Source: Pandoraea bronchicola
GTDB taxonomy: Bacteria; Pseudomonadota; Gammaproteobacteria; Burkholderiales; Burkholderiaceae
Direction: 5' to 3'
DNA: 64,000 nucleotides
NCBI RefSeq assembly: GCF_902459805.1
Contig: NZ_CABPST010000004.1
Location: forward strand, 124,001 to 188,000
Position numbers and translations under genes: made by a program. Positions 26,051 through 36,604 of the stretch are shown here, piece by piece (the stretch's first letter is position 1; each line of letters starts with the position of its first letter). The notes below the pieces were generated by a model. It had not been told where the DNA came from and did no database searches. It was given only the letters and a program-made list of their open reading frames with translations.

Positions 26051-27148
26051 ATGTTTTCCGAACAGGATTTTGCTTACATGCGCCGCGCGCTGGCACTCGC
26101 CGAGCGCGCGATGTTCACGACTACGCCGAATCCGCGCGTGGGCTGCGTGATCGTGCAAGACGGCCGTGTCATCGGCGAAGGCTTCACGCAACCTGCCGGT
26201 CAGGACCACGCCGAAGTGCAGGCCATGAAAGACGCTCGCACGCGTGGCGAATCGGTGCGCGGTGCGACGGCCTACGTCACGCTCGAGCCGTGCAGCCATT
26301 ACGGCCGCACGCCGCCGTGTGCGAAGGGACTGATCGAGGCGGGTGTGAAACGCGTGATCGCCGCGATGGAAGATCCGAACCCGCTCGTCGCGGGACGCGG
26401 CCTGACGATGCTGCGCGACGCGGGCATCGAAGTACGCTGCGGACTGCTGGAGCAAGAGGCGCGCGAATTGAACATCGGTTTCGTCGCCCGCATGATGCGC
26501 GGCACCCCGTGGGTGCGTCTGAAGGTTGCCGCCAGCCTCGACGGCAAGACTGCCCTGAACAACGGCGTGAGCCAGTGGCTCACCGGCCCGGCAGCGCGCG
26601 CCGATGGACATGCGTGGCGCGCACGGGCGTGCGCGATTCTCACCGGCATCGGCACCGTACGGGAGGACGATCCGGCACTCACGGTGCGCGAGGTCGAGAC
26701 CACGCGCCAGCCGCTGCGCATCGTTGTCGATTCGCATCTGGATATTTCCCCGACGGCCAGAGTGCTCGCAAACGGCAACGCGCTCGTGGTCTGTGCGAAC
26801 GGCGCTACGGACCGTGCGTCCCGCCTGCACGATCTTGGCGTGGAAGTGCTCGATCTGCCCAATCCGAACGGCAAGGTCGACCTGTCTGCGCTCCTGCGCA
26901 CGCTGGGTGAGCGCCAGCTCAACGAAATCCACGTGGAAGCCGGCTACAAGCTCAACGGCTCCCTGCTGCGCGAGCGCTGTGTGGATGAGTTGCTTACGTA
27001 TCTCGCGCCTTGCATCGTCGGCGACGCGCAGGGCATGTTCAATCTGCCCGCGCTCACATCGCTCGATGACAAGCTCGCCCTGAGCTTCACGGACGTGCGC
27101 ATGATCGAAACCGATCTGCGCGTGATGGCTCGCTTCAAACGCGACTGA
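26051..27148 (+). CDS. ribD: Riboflavin biosynthesis deaminase/reductase RibD
   Basis: Bifunctional enzyme of riboflavin synthesis. The deaminase half (1-145) carries zinc motif GQDHAEVQAMKDA and LEPCSHYGRTPPC, plus TPNPRVGCVIV. The reductase half starts at PWVRLKVAASLDGKTA, with GIGTVREDDPALTVR and a VEAGYKLNGSLL segment. 365 aa, complete. It starts 6 nt after the TPM operon stop, so it may share that transcript. The other riboflavin genes (ribB*, ribH) are 10 kb away. Confidence 0.95.
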   Translation: MFSEQDFAYMRRALALAERAMFTTTPNPRVGCVIVQDGRVIGEGFTQPAGQDHAEVQAMKDARTRGESVRGATAYVTLEPCSHYGRTPPCAKGLIEAGVKRVIAAMEDPNPLVAGRGLTMLRDAGIEVRCGLLEQEARELNIGFVARMMRGTPWVRLKVAASLDGKTALNNGVSQWLTGPAARADGHAWRARACAILTGIGTVREDDPALTVREVETTRQPLRIVVDSHLDISPTARVLANGNALVVCANGATDRASRLHDLGVEVLDLPNPNGKVDLSALLRTLGERQLNEIHVEAGYKLNGSLLRERCVDELLTYLAPCIVGDAQGMFNLPALTSLDDKLALSFTDVRMIETDLRVMARFKRD

Positions 27149-27164
27149 GTCCGCATCACCCCCC

Positions 27165-27202
27165 AAAAAAACGGGGCATACCGTCTGGTGCGCCCCGTTC
27201 TT
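27165..27202. terminator. Bidirectional terminator between ribD and the meta-cleavage operon
   Basis: AACGGGGC and GCCCCGTT form an 8-bp stem around a 14-nt loop. A run of seven A on the left gives a U-tract to minus-strand transcripts. Confidence 0.8.
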
Positions 27203-27245
27203 CTGTTCAGGCCGAAGCCCCGGCCCGGCCGTACGGCCGGCTCGC

Positions 27246-28007
27246 TCAGACGTGGAAGCCCACGCGGCCCAGCGACTCCATTTCGACCGACACATACTGG
27301 CCCGGCTGGATGTACTCGGCCGGCGTAGCGCCGCCCGCCATCACGATCCAACCCGCCTGCAGCGGCTCGCCCGCCGCCGCCGACAGACGTGCCGCCGCGA
27401 CCAGAGAGCGCAGCGGATGGCCCAGCAACGCCGCCGTCGAGCCCACTTGCACCGTGCGTCCGTTGATCGTCATTGCCAACCCCAGATTCGAGAAGTCGAC
27501 GTGCGGGTCGTGCCAGGCGCCGATCACGAAACCGCTCGATGACGCGTTATCCGCGATCACTTCCGGCAGCGTGAACTTGAAGTCCTTGTAGCGCGAATCG
27601 ATGATCTCGATGGCCGGCGCAATCGCCTCGACTGCCGCGAGCGCCTGCGGGCCCGTGACGTTCCCCTCGAGCGGCTTCTTCAGAATGAAGGCGATCTCCG
27701 GTTCGACGCGCGGATGCACATAGCGCTTGAAGTCAATGGATGTGCCCTCTTCGACCTGCATGCCGGACGTCAGACGTCCCCAGATCACGTCGGACAGCCC
27801 CATCTGAATCATCTTGGCGCGGCTGGTGAAACCCATCTTCACGCCAACGCGAGTCTCACCGCGCTGCGCGCGACGGGCGAGCGATGCCGCCTGAATGGCG
27901 TAGGCGTCGTCGAGCGACAGACGGTTGTCGGTATCGAACTGCTCGACCTCGTGCGCAAAGTGCGCTGCGTCGTCGAGCCGCTTGGCGTAGTCTTGAATGT
28001 GGCTCAT
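27246..28007 (-). CDS. 2-oxo-3-hexenedioate (4-oxalocrotonate) decarboxylase
   Basis: Converts 2-oxo-3-hexenedioate to 2-hydroxypenta-2,4-dienoate in catechol meta-cleavage. 253 aa of the MhpD/DmpH superfamily: [18 protein letters not shown] near 60, [18 protein letters not shown] near 110, [20 protein letters not shown] near 145. The active-site acidic residues of the EPEIAF strand are present. It overlaps the upstream hydratase gene by ATGA, so it is coupled to it, and it ends the operon. DmpH and DmpE homologues form a complex in the known pathway, which fits their adjacency. Confidence 0.88.
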   Translation of the reverse strand: MSHIQDYAKRLDDAAHFAHEVEQFDTDNRLSLDDAYAIQAASLARRAQRGETRVGVKMGFTSRAKMIQMGLSDVIWGRLTSGMQVEEGTSIDFKRYVHPRVEPEIAFILKKPLEGNVTGPQALAAVEAIAPAIEIIDSRYKDFKFTLPEVIADNASSSGFVIGAWHDPHVDFSNLGLAMTINGRTVQVGSTAALLGHPLRSLVAAARLSAAAGEPLQAGWIVMAGGATPAEYIQPGQYVSVEMESLGRVGFHV

Positions 28008-28834
28008 CGCGCAGCCTCGCTGGCAGGTTCGAACACGGCGCGGACCGAGCCCAGGCCGTTGATACGGGTTTCGAAAATGTCGCCCGGCGTGACCGCGGCC
28101 ATCGGGCCCAGGGCGCCGGAGAGCACCAGATCGCCAGCCTTGAGCGGCGTACCCACGGCCGCCATCGTGCGGGCGAGCCACACCACGGCGTTGATCGGGC
28201 TGCCCAGACAGGCCGCACCGGCCCCCACGGACACCGGCTCGCCGCGACGCTCCATCACCATGCCGCACATGCGCACGTCGAACTCGGAGAGCCGCTTCGG
28301 CGTGTTGCCGATCACGTAGGCCGACGACGACGCGTTATCGGCGATCGTATCGGTGATGCGGATATTCCAGTCGGCCACGCGGCTGCCAACGATCTCCAGC
28401 GCGGGCAAGGCGTATTCGATGGCGTTGATGACATCGAGCTGGCCCGGGTGATCGACGTTCAGATCGCGCCCGATGACGAAGGCGATCTCGGCTTCGATCT
28501 TCGGTTGCGTGAGGATCGATGCAGGGATCGGTTCGCCATCACCGTAGCCCATGTCGTCGAACAACATGCCGAAATCGGGCTGGTCAACGCCAAGCTGCTT
28601 CTGCACGGCAACCGACGTCAGGCCGATCTTGCAACCGACGATGCGGCGCCCGGCGGCCAGGCGACGCTCGGTGTTGATGCGCTGAATGGCGTAGGCGTCG
28701 TCAATGCTCAACGGCGTGTAAGTATCGCGCAGCGGGGCGATGAACCGGTGGGAGCGCTCGGCTTCGAGGAGCGCATCGGCCGCCTGTTGCAAACGCGCCT
28801 GCGTGGCCGCGTCGCGCTGTGTGATCGCCGTCAT
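28004..28834 (-). CDS. 2-oxopent-4-enoate (2-hydroxypentadienoate) hydratase
   Basis: Adds water to 2-hydroxypenta-2,4-dienoate to give 4-hydroxy-2-oxovalerate. 276 aa, MhpD/DmpE family: [20 protein letters not shown] near 65, [14 protein letters not shown] near 110, [20 protein letters not shown] near 145. It is homologous to the decarboxylase next to it. ATG 28834 overlaps the tautomerase stop by one base; GTG 28837 is also possible. The aldolase and acetaldehyde dehydrogenase that would finish the route are not in the window. Confidence 0.88.
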   Translation of the reverse strand: MTAITQRDAATQARLQQAADALLEAERSHRFIAPLRDTYTPLSIDDAYAIQRINTERRLAAGRRIVGCKIGLTSVAVQKQLGVDQPDFGMLFDDMGYGDGEPIPASILTQPKIEAEIAFVIGRDLNVDHPGQLDVINAIEYALPALEIVGSRVADWNIRITDTIADNASSSAYVIGNTPKRLSEFDVRMCGMVMERRGEPVSVGAGAACLGSPINAVVWLARTMAAVGTPLKAGDLVLSGALGPMAAVTPGDIFETRINGLGSVRAVFEPASEAAR

Positions 28835-29043
28835 CACGCGCCTGCCTTGGCCGGCGCGGCCGGCTCGTCCTTGGTGCGCTCACCCACCGCCCAGTGCGCC
28901 GCCGGGACCTGCGTGGCAAACACGCGGATCGATTCGAGCGGTGCCCCAAGCGTTTCATGCACGGTGCGCGCCACGGCTTTCACGCAAGCCTTCACGGTGG
29001 CGTCGTCGCGGCCTTCGATCAGATTGATATGTACGATTGGCAT
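28834..29043 (-). CDS. 4-oxalocrotonate tautomerase family protein, 69 aa
   Basis: After Met removal, Pro1 is the catalytic base ([13 protein letters not shown]). Arg in EGRDD and Arg in SIRVFATQV match Arg11 and Arg39 of the classic enzyme. The residue equivalent to Phe50 is Trp (AHWAVGE). Length is slightly above the usual 62, with an Ala/Pro/Lys-rich tail. It is the first gene of the tautomerase-hydratase-decarboxylase operon, divergent from a LysR regulator 149 bp away. Confidence 0.9.
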   Translation of the reverse strand: MPIVHINLIEGRDDATVKACVKAVARTVHETLGAPLESIRVFATQVPAAHWAVGERTKDEPAAPAKAGA

Positions 29044-29106
29044 GATGCTGTCCCCTGAAATGCCGAAAAGATAGCCTTCTGACCGAATGATGCGCGCATC
29101 GACAAG

Positions 29107-29152
29107 ATACCGTCCAATACCATTTTTTCAGATTCCGATACCATTTCGGTAT
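29107..29152. promoter_or_regulatory. LysR-type operator region
   Basis: ATACCATTTCGGTAT (29138-29152) is a perfect inverted repeat of ATACC with the T-N11-A form of LysR recognition sites. Two more ATACC half-sites lie at 29107 and 29117. It sits between the divergent LysR gene and the tautomerase operon. Confidence 0.7.
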
Positions 29153-29192
29153 TGAGTCATGACACCGGTCATGGCACCGGGACGGGATCTCT

Positions 29193-30098
29193 ATGGACAT
29201 CAAGCAAATGCGGTACTTTCTTGCCGTCGCGCAGGAAGGGCATTTCGGGCGGGCGGCGCAGCGGCTGAGCATGGCGCAGCCGCCACTCACCCGGCATATC
29301 CAGGCGCTCGAAGCGCAGTTGGGCACACCGCTATTCGTACGCACGCCCAAAGGCGCCACACTGACCGCCGCCGGGCAGACGCTGCTTGCCGAGGTGCCGA
29401 ATATCCTGTCGCTGGCGCGTCGCGCAGAGGAACAGACGCGCCTGGCCGGCGAGGGCTATATCGGACGCCTCGATGTCGGCATCTTCAGCTCGGGCATTCT
29501 CAATGTGATTCCGCGATTGCTGGCGAGCTTTCATACCGAGCGTCCCGAAGTGAAGATCGGTCTGCACAACCTGTCGAAGACGGAACAGATCGCGGCGCTG
29601 CGCGAGCGGCGTATCGCCATCGGCTTCAATCGGCTGATTCCGGACGAACCGGACCTCGTCGTCGACTGGATTCATCGAGAGCCGTTTCTGGTCGCGCTCT
29701 ACGAAGGTCATCCGCTATGCAAGCGCGCCTCGTTGACGTTGGCCGATCTCGATAACGAGCGGATGATCCTCTACCCCAACGCCCCGGTGCCGGGACTCGC
29801 CGAAGAGGTCGCCGCCGCGTTCCGCAGCGAGGGCGTGACGCTGCGGGTGGAACAAGAGGTGGAGGACGTGGTCACGTCGATTGCGCTGGTGGCGAGCCGC
29901 TTCGGTGTTTGCGTGACGACGGAGTCCGCGGCGAACCTGCGTTTGCCCGGCGTGGTGTACCGGCCGTTGAAATCGCAGCGTCTGCGCGCCATCGAGCTCA
30001 ATTGCATGTACCGGCGCGATGACGACTCCCCCATTCTTGCGGCCTTCCTCACGCTCATCCGGCAATCCCGCAATCAGCGTCGCACATTGACGATGTAG
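29193..30098 (+). CDS. LysR-family regulator, CatM/BenM-like, 301 aa
   Basis: N-terminal HTH MDIKQMRYFLAVAQEGHFG, then RAAQRLSMAQPPLTRHIQAL, is typical of the aromatic-degradation branch of LysR proteins (CatM, BenM, ClcR). The effector domain follows (LDVGIFSSGILNVIPRLL). Its divergence from the tautomerase-hydratase-decarboxylase operon across an ATACC inverted repeat makes it the likely activator of that operon (inference). Start ATG 29193 fits the family; effector not determined. Confidence 0.88.
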   Translation: MDIKQMRYFLAVAQEGHFGRAAQRLSMAQPPLTRHIQALEAQLGTPLFVRTPKGATLTAAGQTLLAEVPNILSLARRAEEQTRLAGEGYIGRLDVGIFSSGILNVIPRLLASFHTERPEVKIGLHNLSKTEQIAALRERRIAIGFNRLIPDEPDLVVDWIHREPFLVALYEGHPLCKRASLTLADLDNERMILYPNAPVPGLAEEVAAAFRSEGVTLRVEQEVEDVVTSIALVASRFGVCVTTESAANLRLPGVVYRPLKSQRLRAIELNCMYRRDDDSPILAAFLTLIRQSRNQRRTLTM

Positions 30099-30512
30099 CG
30101 GCTTCGCATACTCAGCCATATACCGCATCGGATGCAAAACTTCACAATTGGATTCCAATGAATTGCAGATTGTATCCAAAATGTCCTGCTCGACAATCTG
30201 CACGTCCGATTTAACGTGGCCCCGATTTGCCGATTTGAATCGATTTCACGCCATTTCTCATCTGCGTAGTACTACGGATCATCGCTGTGACGACTCTTAT
30301 TTTTTTCTTCCGACCCTTTTGAAATCCTTTATTCATGCGGGTTTCAAGAGGGCTCCGGATACCTGTTCCAATTGAACTGCGTATTACGCTACTATGGCGC
30401 ATCGTTCGTGCCGCCAGCGGCTTGAATGATCCAATACCGACAGGTTCAGCAGTCGATCAAGACCACCGCACGCCCGGGTAGTCAAAAAATACAAATCAAG
30501 GAGATGTCCACA
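30099..30512 (+). promoter_or_regulatory. Intergenic leader/promoter region of the liv operon
   Basis: 414 bp without a convincing gene. It contains a 13-bp palindrome ATTGGA-T-TCCAAT (30147-30159), overlapping hairpin arms CAGATTGT/ACAATCTG (30166-30173 with 30193-30200), and AT-rich sequence to 30380. A TACTAT -10-like element lies near 30390. AAGGAG sits 9 nt before the livK ATG at 30513. The palindromes are candidate operators; no regulator can be assigned. Confidence 0.4.
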
Positions 30513-31625
30513 ATGCAGTTCCGTCACAAATCCCTGTTCGTCGCCGCTGCTCTCGCCTTCATTGGAACGGCCGCCAACGCTGAGACCGTCAAGATCGCTA
30601 TCGCCGGCCCGTTCAGTGGCTCGGTTGCCCAATACGGCGATATGGTCAAGGCCGGCGCGTTGACCGCCATCGAAGAAATCAACGCAGCAGGCGGTGCGAA
30701 CGGCAACAAGCTGGAAGCCGTGATGATGGACGATGCATGCGAGCCGAAGCAGGCCGTCGCCGTCGCCAACAAGATCGTCAGCCAGAAGATCAAGTATGTG
30801 ATCGGTCACGTGTGCTCGGGTTCGACGATCCCGGCATCGGACATCTATGAAAACGAAGGCGTGGTGATGATTACGCCGTCGGCGACGGCACCGCAACTGA
30901 CCGAAGGCAAGAAGCGCCACTTCATCTTCCGCACGATCGGCCGCGACGATCAGCAAGGCCCGGCAGCTGCGCAGTACATCATCAACAAGGTCAAGCCGAA
31001 GAAGGTTGCCGTGCTGCACGACAAGCAGTCGTATGGCCAGGGCATTGCCTCCTCCGTGAAGAAGGACCTCGACGCCGCCAAGATCCCGGTCGTGCTGTTT
31101 GAAGGTATCAACGCCGGCGACTCGGACTACTCGGCTGTCATCACCAAGCTCAAGTCGCAAGGCGTGGACTTCGTGTACTTTGGCGGCTACCACCCGGAAA
31201 TGGGCCTGCTGCTGCGCCAGGCACGTGAACAGGGCGTGAAAGCCACGTTCATGGGTCCGGAAGGCGTGGGCAACAAGGACGTGACGGCGATCGCCGGCCC
31301 GGCCTCGGAAGGCATGCTCGTGACGCTGCCGGCCGACTTCACCGCCGATCCGGCCAACGCCAAGCTGGTGAAGGCTTTCGCCGACGCCAAGCGCGATCCG
31401 AACGGTCCGTTCCAGATGCCGGCCTACACGGGCGTGCAACTGATCGCCAAGAGCATTGCCGGCGCGAAGAGCACCGACCCGGAAAAGGTGGCCAAGTACC
31501 TCCACGCCAACACGTTCGACACGCCGATCGGCAAGGTTGCGTATGACGCAGCCGGCGATCTGAAGTCGTTCAAGTTCGTGGTGTACACCTGGCACAAGGA
31601 CGCCACCAAGACCGCCGCCAACTGA
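30513..31625 (+). CDS. livK: Branched-chain amino-acid ABC transporter, periplasmic binding protein
   Basis: Captures leucine, isoleucine, valine or related amino acids in the periplasm. 370 aa, with signal peptide MQFRHKSLFVAAALAFIGTA cleaved after ANA. Mature protein begins ETVKIAIAGPFSGSVAQYGD, and GHVCSGSTIPASDIYENEGV is the conserved ligand-site segment. ATG 30513 is preferred to ATG 30504 because AAGGAG directly abuts the latter. First gene of livKHMGF. Confidence 0.95.
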   Translation: MQFRHKSLFVAAALAFIGTAANAETVKIAIAGPFSGSVAQYGDMVKAGALTAIEEINAAGGANGNKLEAVMMDDACEPKQAVAVANKIVSQKIKYVIGHVCSGSTIPASDIYENEGVVMITPSATAPQLTEGKKRHFIFRTIGRDDQQGPAAAQYIINKVKPKKVAVLHDKQSYGQGIASSVKKDLDAAKIPVVLFEGINAGDSDYSAVITKLKSQGVDFVYFGGYHPEMGLLLRQAREQGVKATFMGPEGVGNKDVTAIAGPASEGMLVTLPADFTADPANAKLVKAFADAKRDPNGPFQMPAYTGVQLIAKSIAGAKSTDPEKVAKYLHANTFDTPIGKVAYDAAGDLKSFKFVVYTWHKDATKTAAN

Positions 31626-31729
31626 TTCCCTGACGCTTTACTGGCCAGCGAATCACCCCCTGCCGCCCGCCGACCCCGGCGGGCGGCGCGCATTCGCGCT
31701 CGGCCCCCGCTCGTCGCGAGGCTTCCCGC

Positions 31730-32653
<924 letters not shown>

Positions 32654-32661
32654 GGTCGACC

Positions 32662-33936
32662 ATGACACAACAACTCACGCTCAAGTCCGGCGCCGCCAAT
32701 CGTGCGCCGGCAGGCGACACGCTCAAGGGCGCGGTTATCGCCGCGCTCGTGACGATCGTTCTCACGGCCCCCATTCTGGGCCTGCAACTGAAGCTCGAAG
32801 GCTATCAGGTGGTGCTCGAGCAGCACTGGCGTCCGGTCTGGATCGCCGCAGCCATCGTCTTCGTGTTCCAGTTGCTCAAGCCGCTGCTGATGCGCTCCAA
32901 GCGTGCGGTGAAGCTGCCGGCCATGCCCGTCATGGGCCGTCGTCAGCAACTGACCGCGATATGGGTGCTGCTCGCCGTCGGGCTCGTGTGGCCGTTCATC
33001 GGCTCACGCGGCGCGGTGGACGTGGCCACGCTCGCCCTCATCTACTGCGTACTCGGTCTCGGCCTGAACATCGTCGTGGGCTTCGCCGGTCTGCTCGATC
33101 TGGGTTACGTCGGCTTCTACGCGGTCGGCGGTTATACCTATGCCCTGCTCAACCAGTACTTCGGCCTGACGTTCTGGGAATGCCTGCCGCTCGCCGCGCT
33201 CATGTCGGCCACGTTCGGCTTCCTGCTCGGCTTCCCGGTGTTGCGCCTGCGCGGCGACTATCTCGCCATCGTGACGCTGGGCTTCGGTGAAATCATCCGG
33301 TTGCTGCTGAACAACCTGACGAGCATCACCGGTGGTCCGGATGGCGTGTCGGGCATTCCGAAACCCAGCGTGTTCGGCTTCGAAATGGCGCGCTCGGCGA
33401 GTGTCGAAGGGGCAAAGACATTCCATGAGTTGATCGGCCTGCCTTACAGCGGTTCGCACATGGTGATCTTCCTCTACCTGCTCGCGTTTGCGCTGGTGGG
33501 CTTCACGCTGTTCGTCACGAGCCGTCTGATTCGCATGCCGATCGGCCGTGCGTGGGAAGCGCTGCGCGAAGACGAAATCGCGTGCCGCTCGCTCGGTCTG
33601 AACCCGACGCGCATCAAGCTCTCGGCGTTCACGCTCGGGGCATCGTTCGCCGGGCTTGCCGGTGCGTTCTTCGCTGCGCGTCAGGGGTTGGTCACGCCCG
33701 AATCATTCACGTTCATCGAGTCGGCGCTCATCCTCGCCGTGGTGGTGCTTGGCGGCATGGGCTCGCAGATCGGCGTGATTCTCGCGGCCATTCTGCTCAC
33801 GATCCTGCCGGAAGTCGCCCGCGACTTTGCGGAATACCGCATGCTGATTTTCGGTCTGGTGATGGTGCTGATGATGATGTGGCGTCCGCAGGGTCTGTTG
33901 CCCGCCACCCGCCCGCATGTGGAGTTGCCGCAATGA
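32662..33936 (+). CDS. livM: Branched-chain amino-acid ABC transporter permease LivM
   Basis: Second permease, 424 aa, with an N-terminal extension of three extra hydrophobic segments as in E. coli LivM (425 aa). Conserved segments: [77 protein letters not shown] (coupling helix). It starts 8 nt after livH and overlaps livG by 4 bp. Confidence 0.95.
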   Translation: MTQQLTLKSGAANRAPAGDTLKGAVIAALVTIVLTAPILGLQLKLEGYQVVLEQHWRPVWIAAAIVFVFQLLKPLLMRSKRAVKLPAMPVMGRRQQLTAIWVLLAVGLVWPFIGSRGAVDVATLALIYCVLGLGLNIVVGFAGLLDLGYVGFYAVGGYTYALLNQYFGLTFWECLPLAALMSATFGFLLGFPVLRLRGDYLAIVTLGFGEIIRLLLNNLTSITGGPDGVSGIPKPSVFGFEMARSASVEGAKTFHELIGLPYSGSHMVIFLYLLAFALVGFTLFVTSRLIRMPIGRAWEALREDEIACRSLGLNPTRIKLSAFTLGASFAGLAGAFFAARQGLVTPESFTFIESALILAVVVLGGMGSQIGVILAAILLTILPEVARDFAEYRMLIFGLVMVLMMMWRPQGLLPATRPHVELPQ

Positions 33937-34700
33937 GTGCAGAACTGTTGAAACTCTCCGGCCTGCAGATGCGCTTCGGCGGTCTGCTCGCCGTCGACGG
34001 CGTCGAATTCGACGTCCGAAAAAACGAAATCTTCGCAATCATCGGCCCGAACGGTGCAGGCAAGACGACCGTCTTCAATTGCGTAGGTGGGTTCTATCGC
34101 CCGACGGGCGGCTCGATCGTGCTCGACGGCGATAACATCACCGGCCTGCCCAGTCACATGGTGGCCCGGCGCGGTCTCGTGCGCACCTTCCAGAACATTC
34201 GCCTCTTCCGCCAGTTGACGGTCGTGGAGAACCTGCTCGTTGCGCAGCACATGCGCGTTCACAGCGGCTTCCTGCAGGGGCTCTTCTCGACCGGGGCGTT
34301 CCGCCGTGCCGAGCGCACAGCGCTCGAGCGCGCCAAGATGTGGCTCGACCGCCTGGGCCTGACGGCCGTTGCCAACCGCGAGGCGGGCACGCTGTCGTAT
34401 GGGCATCAGCGGCGCCTCGAAATCGCGCGCTGCATGATCACCGAGCCGCGTCTGCTCATGCTCGACGAACCGGCAGCCGGCCTGAACCCGCAGGAGAAGG
34501 TCGAGTTGCAACAGCTCGTCGACAACCTGCGTCACGAATTCGGTATCTCGGTGCTGCTCATCGAGCACGACATGAGTCTGGTGATGGGCGTTTCGGACCG
34601 GATTCTCGTGATGGAACACGGCAAGCCGATCATGATCGGCAAGCCCGACGAGGTGCGCAACGACCCGCGCGTCATCAAGGCCTACCTCGGGGAGGAATAA
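33933..34700 (+). CDS. livG: Branched-chain amino-acid ABC transporter ATPase LivG
   Basis: 255 aa cytoplasmic ATPase: Walker [14 protein letters not shown]-loop RTFQNIRLF, signature [13 protein letters not shown] (family variant of LSGGQ), Walker [13 protein letters not shown], switch His in [11 protein letters not shown]. Starts at ATG 33933, overlapping the livM stop (ATGA), and ends one base into livF. Confidence 0.95.
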   Translation: MSAELLKLSGLQMRFGGLLAVDGVEFDVRKNEIFAIIGPNGAGKTTVFNCVGGFYRPTGGSIVLDGDNITGLPSHMVARRGLVRTFQNIRLFRQLTVVENLLVAQHMRVHSGFLQGLFSTGAFRRAERTALERAKMWLDRLGLTAVANREAGTLSYGHQRRLEIARCMITEPRLLMLDEPAAGLNPQEKVELQQLVDNLRHEFGISVLLIEHDMSLVMGVSDRILVMEHGKPIMIGKPDEVRNDPRVIKAYLGEE

Positions 34701-35401
34701 TGCTGAAGCTCGAACAGATCCATACCCACTACGGGGCCGTCGAGGCGCTCTCCGGCGTGTCGATCGAAGTGAACAAGGGCGAGATCGTCACGCTCATCGG
34801 CAGTAACGGCGCGGGTAAAACCACGTTGATGATGACGGTGTGCGGCACGCCTCGCGCATCGAGCGGTCGCGTGATGTTCGAGGGTAACGACATCACCGCC
34901 CGCCCCACGCACGAAATCATGCGCATGGGGCTGGCGATTTCGCCGGAAGGGCGCCGCGTGTTTCCGAGTCTGACCGTGATCGAAAACCTGAAGATGGGCG
35001 GCTTCTTCGCGTCCAGGGACGAGATCGAGGCCGGCATGGACCACGTCTTCAAGTTGTTCCCGAGACTCGCCCAGCGCGGCAAGCAGCGCGCCGGCACGAT
35101 GTCGGGCGGTGAACAGCAGATGCTGGCCATCGGGCGGGCATTGATGAGCCGTCCGCGCCTGCTGCTGCTCGACGAACCGACGCTCGGCCTGGCCCCGCTC
35201 GTGATCGCGCAGATCTTCGACATCATTCGGGCGATCCGCGAAGAAGGCGTCACGGTCTTTCTGGTGGAGCAAAACGCGAACAAGGCACTGCACGTGGCCG
35301 ATCGTGGCTATGTACTGGAAACTGGCCGCGTCGTGCTCGCCGACTCGGCAGACAACTTGCTCGCGAACGACGACATCAAGCGCGCTTATCTTGGCGCGTA
35401 A
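34700..35401 (+). CDS. livF: Branched-chain amino-acid ABC transporter ATPase LivF
   Basis: 233 aa second ATPase: Walker A GSNGAGKTTLMMT, signature TMSGGEQQMLAIGRAL, Walker B LLLLDEPTLGLAP, switch His replaced by Gln in FLVEQNANKALH, as is normal for LivF. A GGAGG ribosome site sits at the end of livG, and start and stop overlap by one base. It ends the operon before a strong terminator. Confidence 0.95.
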   Translation: MLKLEQIHTHYGAVEALSGVSIEVNKGEIVTLIGSNGAGKTTLMMTVCGTPRASSGRVMFEGNDITARPTHEIMRMGLAISPEGRRVFPSLTVIENLKMGGFFASRDEIEAGMDHVFKLFPRLAQRGKQRAGTMSGGEQQMLAIGRALMSRPRLLLLDEPTLGLAPLVIAQIFDIIRAIREEGVTVFLVEQNANKALHVADRGYVLETGRVVLADSADNLLANDDIKRAYLGA

Positions 35402-35449
35402 TGTCGCGAACGGCGGCAATGCACGCCGCCGCGAGCCGACGTCGAAAAC

Positions 35450-35486
35450 AAAGGGGGGCGAGCCTTCGGGCACGTCCCCCTTTTTG
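35450..35486 (+). terminator. Rho-independent terminator of the liv operon
   Basis: AAGGGGG and CCCCCTT arms with a CGAGCCTTCGGGCACG interior, followed by TTTTT. It lies between convergent genes. Confidence 0.88.
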
Positions 35487-35530
35487 TCACGCCTGGCCGA
35501 AAACGTGAAACCCTGGGCCTCGTCCGGGTG

Positions 35531-36028
35531 TCACTTCATCAGTTCGACCAACTGATCGAGCGCCTTGCCCCAGCCATCGTGGAAGCCCATGGCCTCGTGC
35601 TGCGCACGCGCGGCTTCGTCACCGTGAATGGCAATCGCGGTATAGCGCGTGCCTTTGCCTTGCGCCTCCATCAGCACGGCCGCCGTGAAATGAAAGCCGC
35701 CATGCTCTGCCACGGGCGCAGGGGCCGGACGAAAACCCGGCAGCACTGCATTCGTCCAGACCAGCCGCGAGTTCTCGACGACTTCCAGATAGCACCCGTC
35801 ATTGGGGAACTGCTGCCCCTCGGGAGAGCGCATGACAGTGCGGAACAGTCCGCCCGGACGCAGATCGATCTCGCACTCCACGGTCTGCCACGGTGCGGGC
35901 GTGAACCACTTCTTGATGTGCTCGGGCTGCGTCCACGCCGCCCACACACGCTCGCACGGCACGTCGACATAGCGCTCGAGCACCAGATCCAGCGTCGGGT
36001 CGATCGAAAAAAGAATGGCACGGCTCAT
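35531..36028 (-). CDS. SRPBCC/AHSA1-domain protein, 165 aa
   Basis: START-like ligand-binding fold: [20 protein letters not shown], then [35 protein letters not shown] and [13 protein letters not shown] at the end, as in Activator of Hsp90 ATPase-1-like proteins. Bacterial members usually lie beside an ArsR regulator, as here (2-nt gap). Function is unknown; hydrophobic ligand binding is the common property. ATG 36028 matches the family start; the frame is open to TTG 36112 inside the ArsR gene. Confidence 0.9.
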   Translation of the reverse strand: MSRAILFSIDPTLDLVLERYVDVPCERVWAAWTQPEHIKKWFTPAPWQTVECEIDLRPGGLFRTVMRSPEGQQFPNDGCYLEVVENSRLVWTNAVLPGFRPAPAPVAEHGGFHFTAAVLMEAQGKGTRYTAIAIHGDEAARAQHEAMGFHDGWGKALDQLVELMK

Positions 36029-36030
36029 GT

Positions 36031-36363
36031 TCAAGTCTCCCTCGTCTGCAGCAGATAATTGTCGAGTTGCTCCAGGCGGCGCGTCCACTTGTCGCGCTGC
36101 AATTGGAGCCAATCCTGCGCACCGGCCAACGTCTGCGTTTCCAATGCGTAGGTGCGCACACGCCCGCTTTTCCGCGAGATGACCAGACCGCTCTCCTCCA
36201 GCACGCTCAAATGCTGCGTGAACGACGGCAACGCCATCGAAAACGGACGCGCCAGTTCGCTCACCGAGGCGGGGCCAAGCGTCAGGCGCTCGACGACCGC
36301 GCGTCGCGTGGGGTCGGACAGCGCCTGAAAGATCCGGTCGAGAGGGATGGATTGATTAGCCAT
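36031..36363 (-). CDS. ArsR-family transcriptional regulator, 110 aa
   Basis: Winged helix: [20 protein letters not shown], then [40 protein letters not shown]. There is no metal-binding Cys motif (no ELCVCDL), as in the non-metal ArsR subgroup that pairs with AHSA1 proteins. It probably represses its own two-gene operon (inference). Confidence 0.92.
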   Translation of the reverse strand: MANQSIPLDRIFQALSDPTRRAVVERLTLGPASVSELARPFSMALPSFTQHLSVLEESGLVISRKSGRVRTYALETQTLAGAQDWLQLQRDKWTRRLEQLDNYLLQTRET

Positions 36364-36604
36364 ACGCCTAACTATAGTGGCCGCAATTACTTAGGTCAAT
36401 GCCTTTGTGTTTGGGATTCGTCGACTGCCAGTCAGGCGAGCACCGATGCCTTGAGGCGATTCTTCCGAGATCCGACGCGTACGTCGCCGGAATTGTCCGC
36501 ACCCGCCGATTTTCCGGGGGCCATAGCGCGAGATTCGGCCGCAGCCGCGCACCGGCTTGGCGTAGAATAGAGCCTTTCCAAATTCAGCCCCCGCGTTGTC
36601 CGCT

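Noticed and set aside
24836-27295. 819-residue minus-strand frame over the TPM genes and ribD
   Set aside because: The poly-Pro and Arg-rich product is the reverse of the Gly-rich tail and ribD codons.
29044-29192. tRNA or sRNA in the LysR/tautomerase intergenic region
   Set aside because: Short, AT-rich, with LysR half-sites and no cloverleaf or CCA end; no tRNA was found anywhere in the window.
36364-36604. Possible FMN riboswitch before ribB
   Set aside because: The conserved RFN blocks, such as the GGGGTGAAATTCCC-type helix, are absent.
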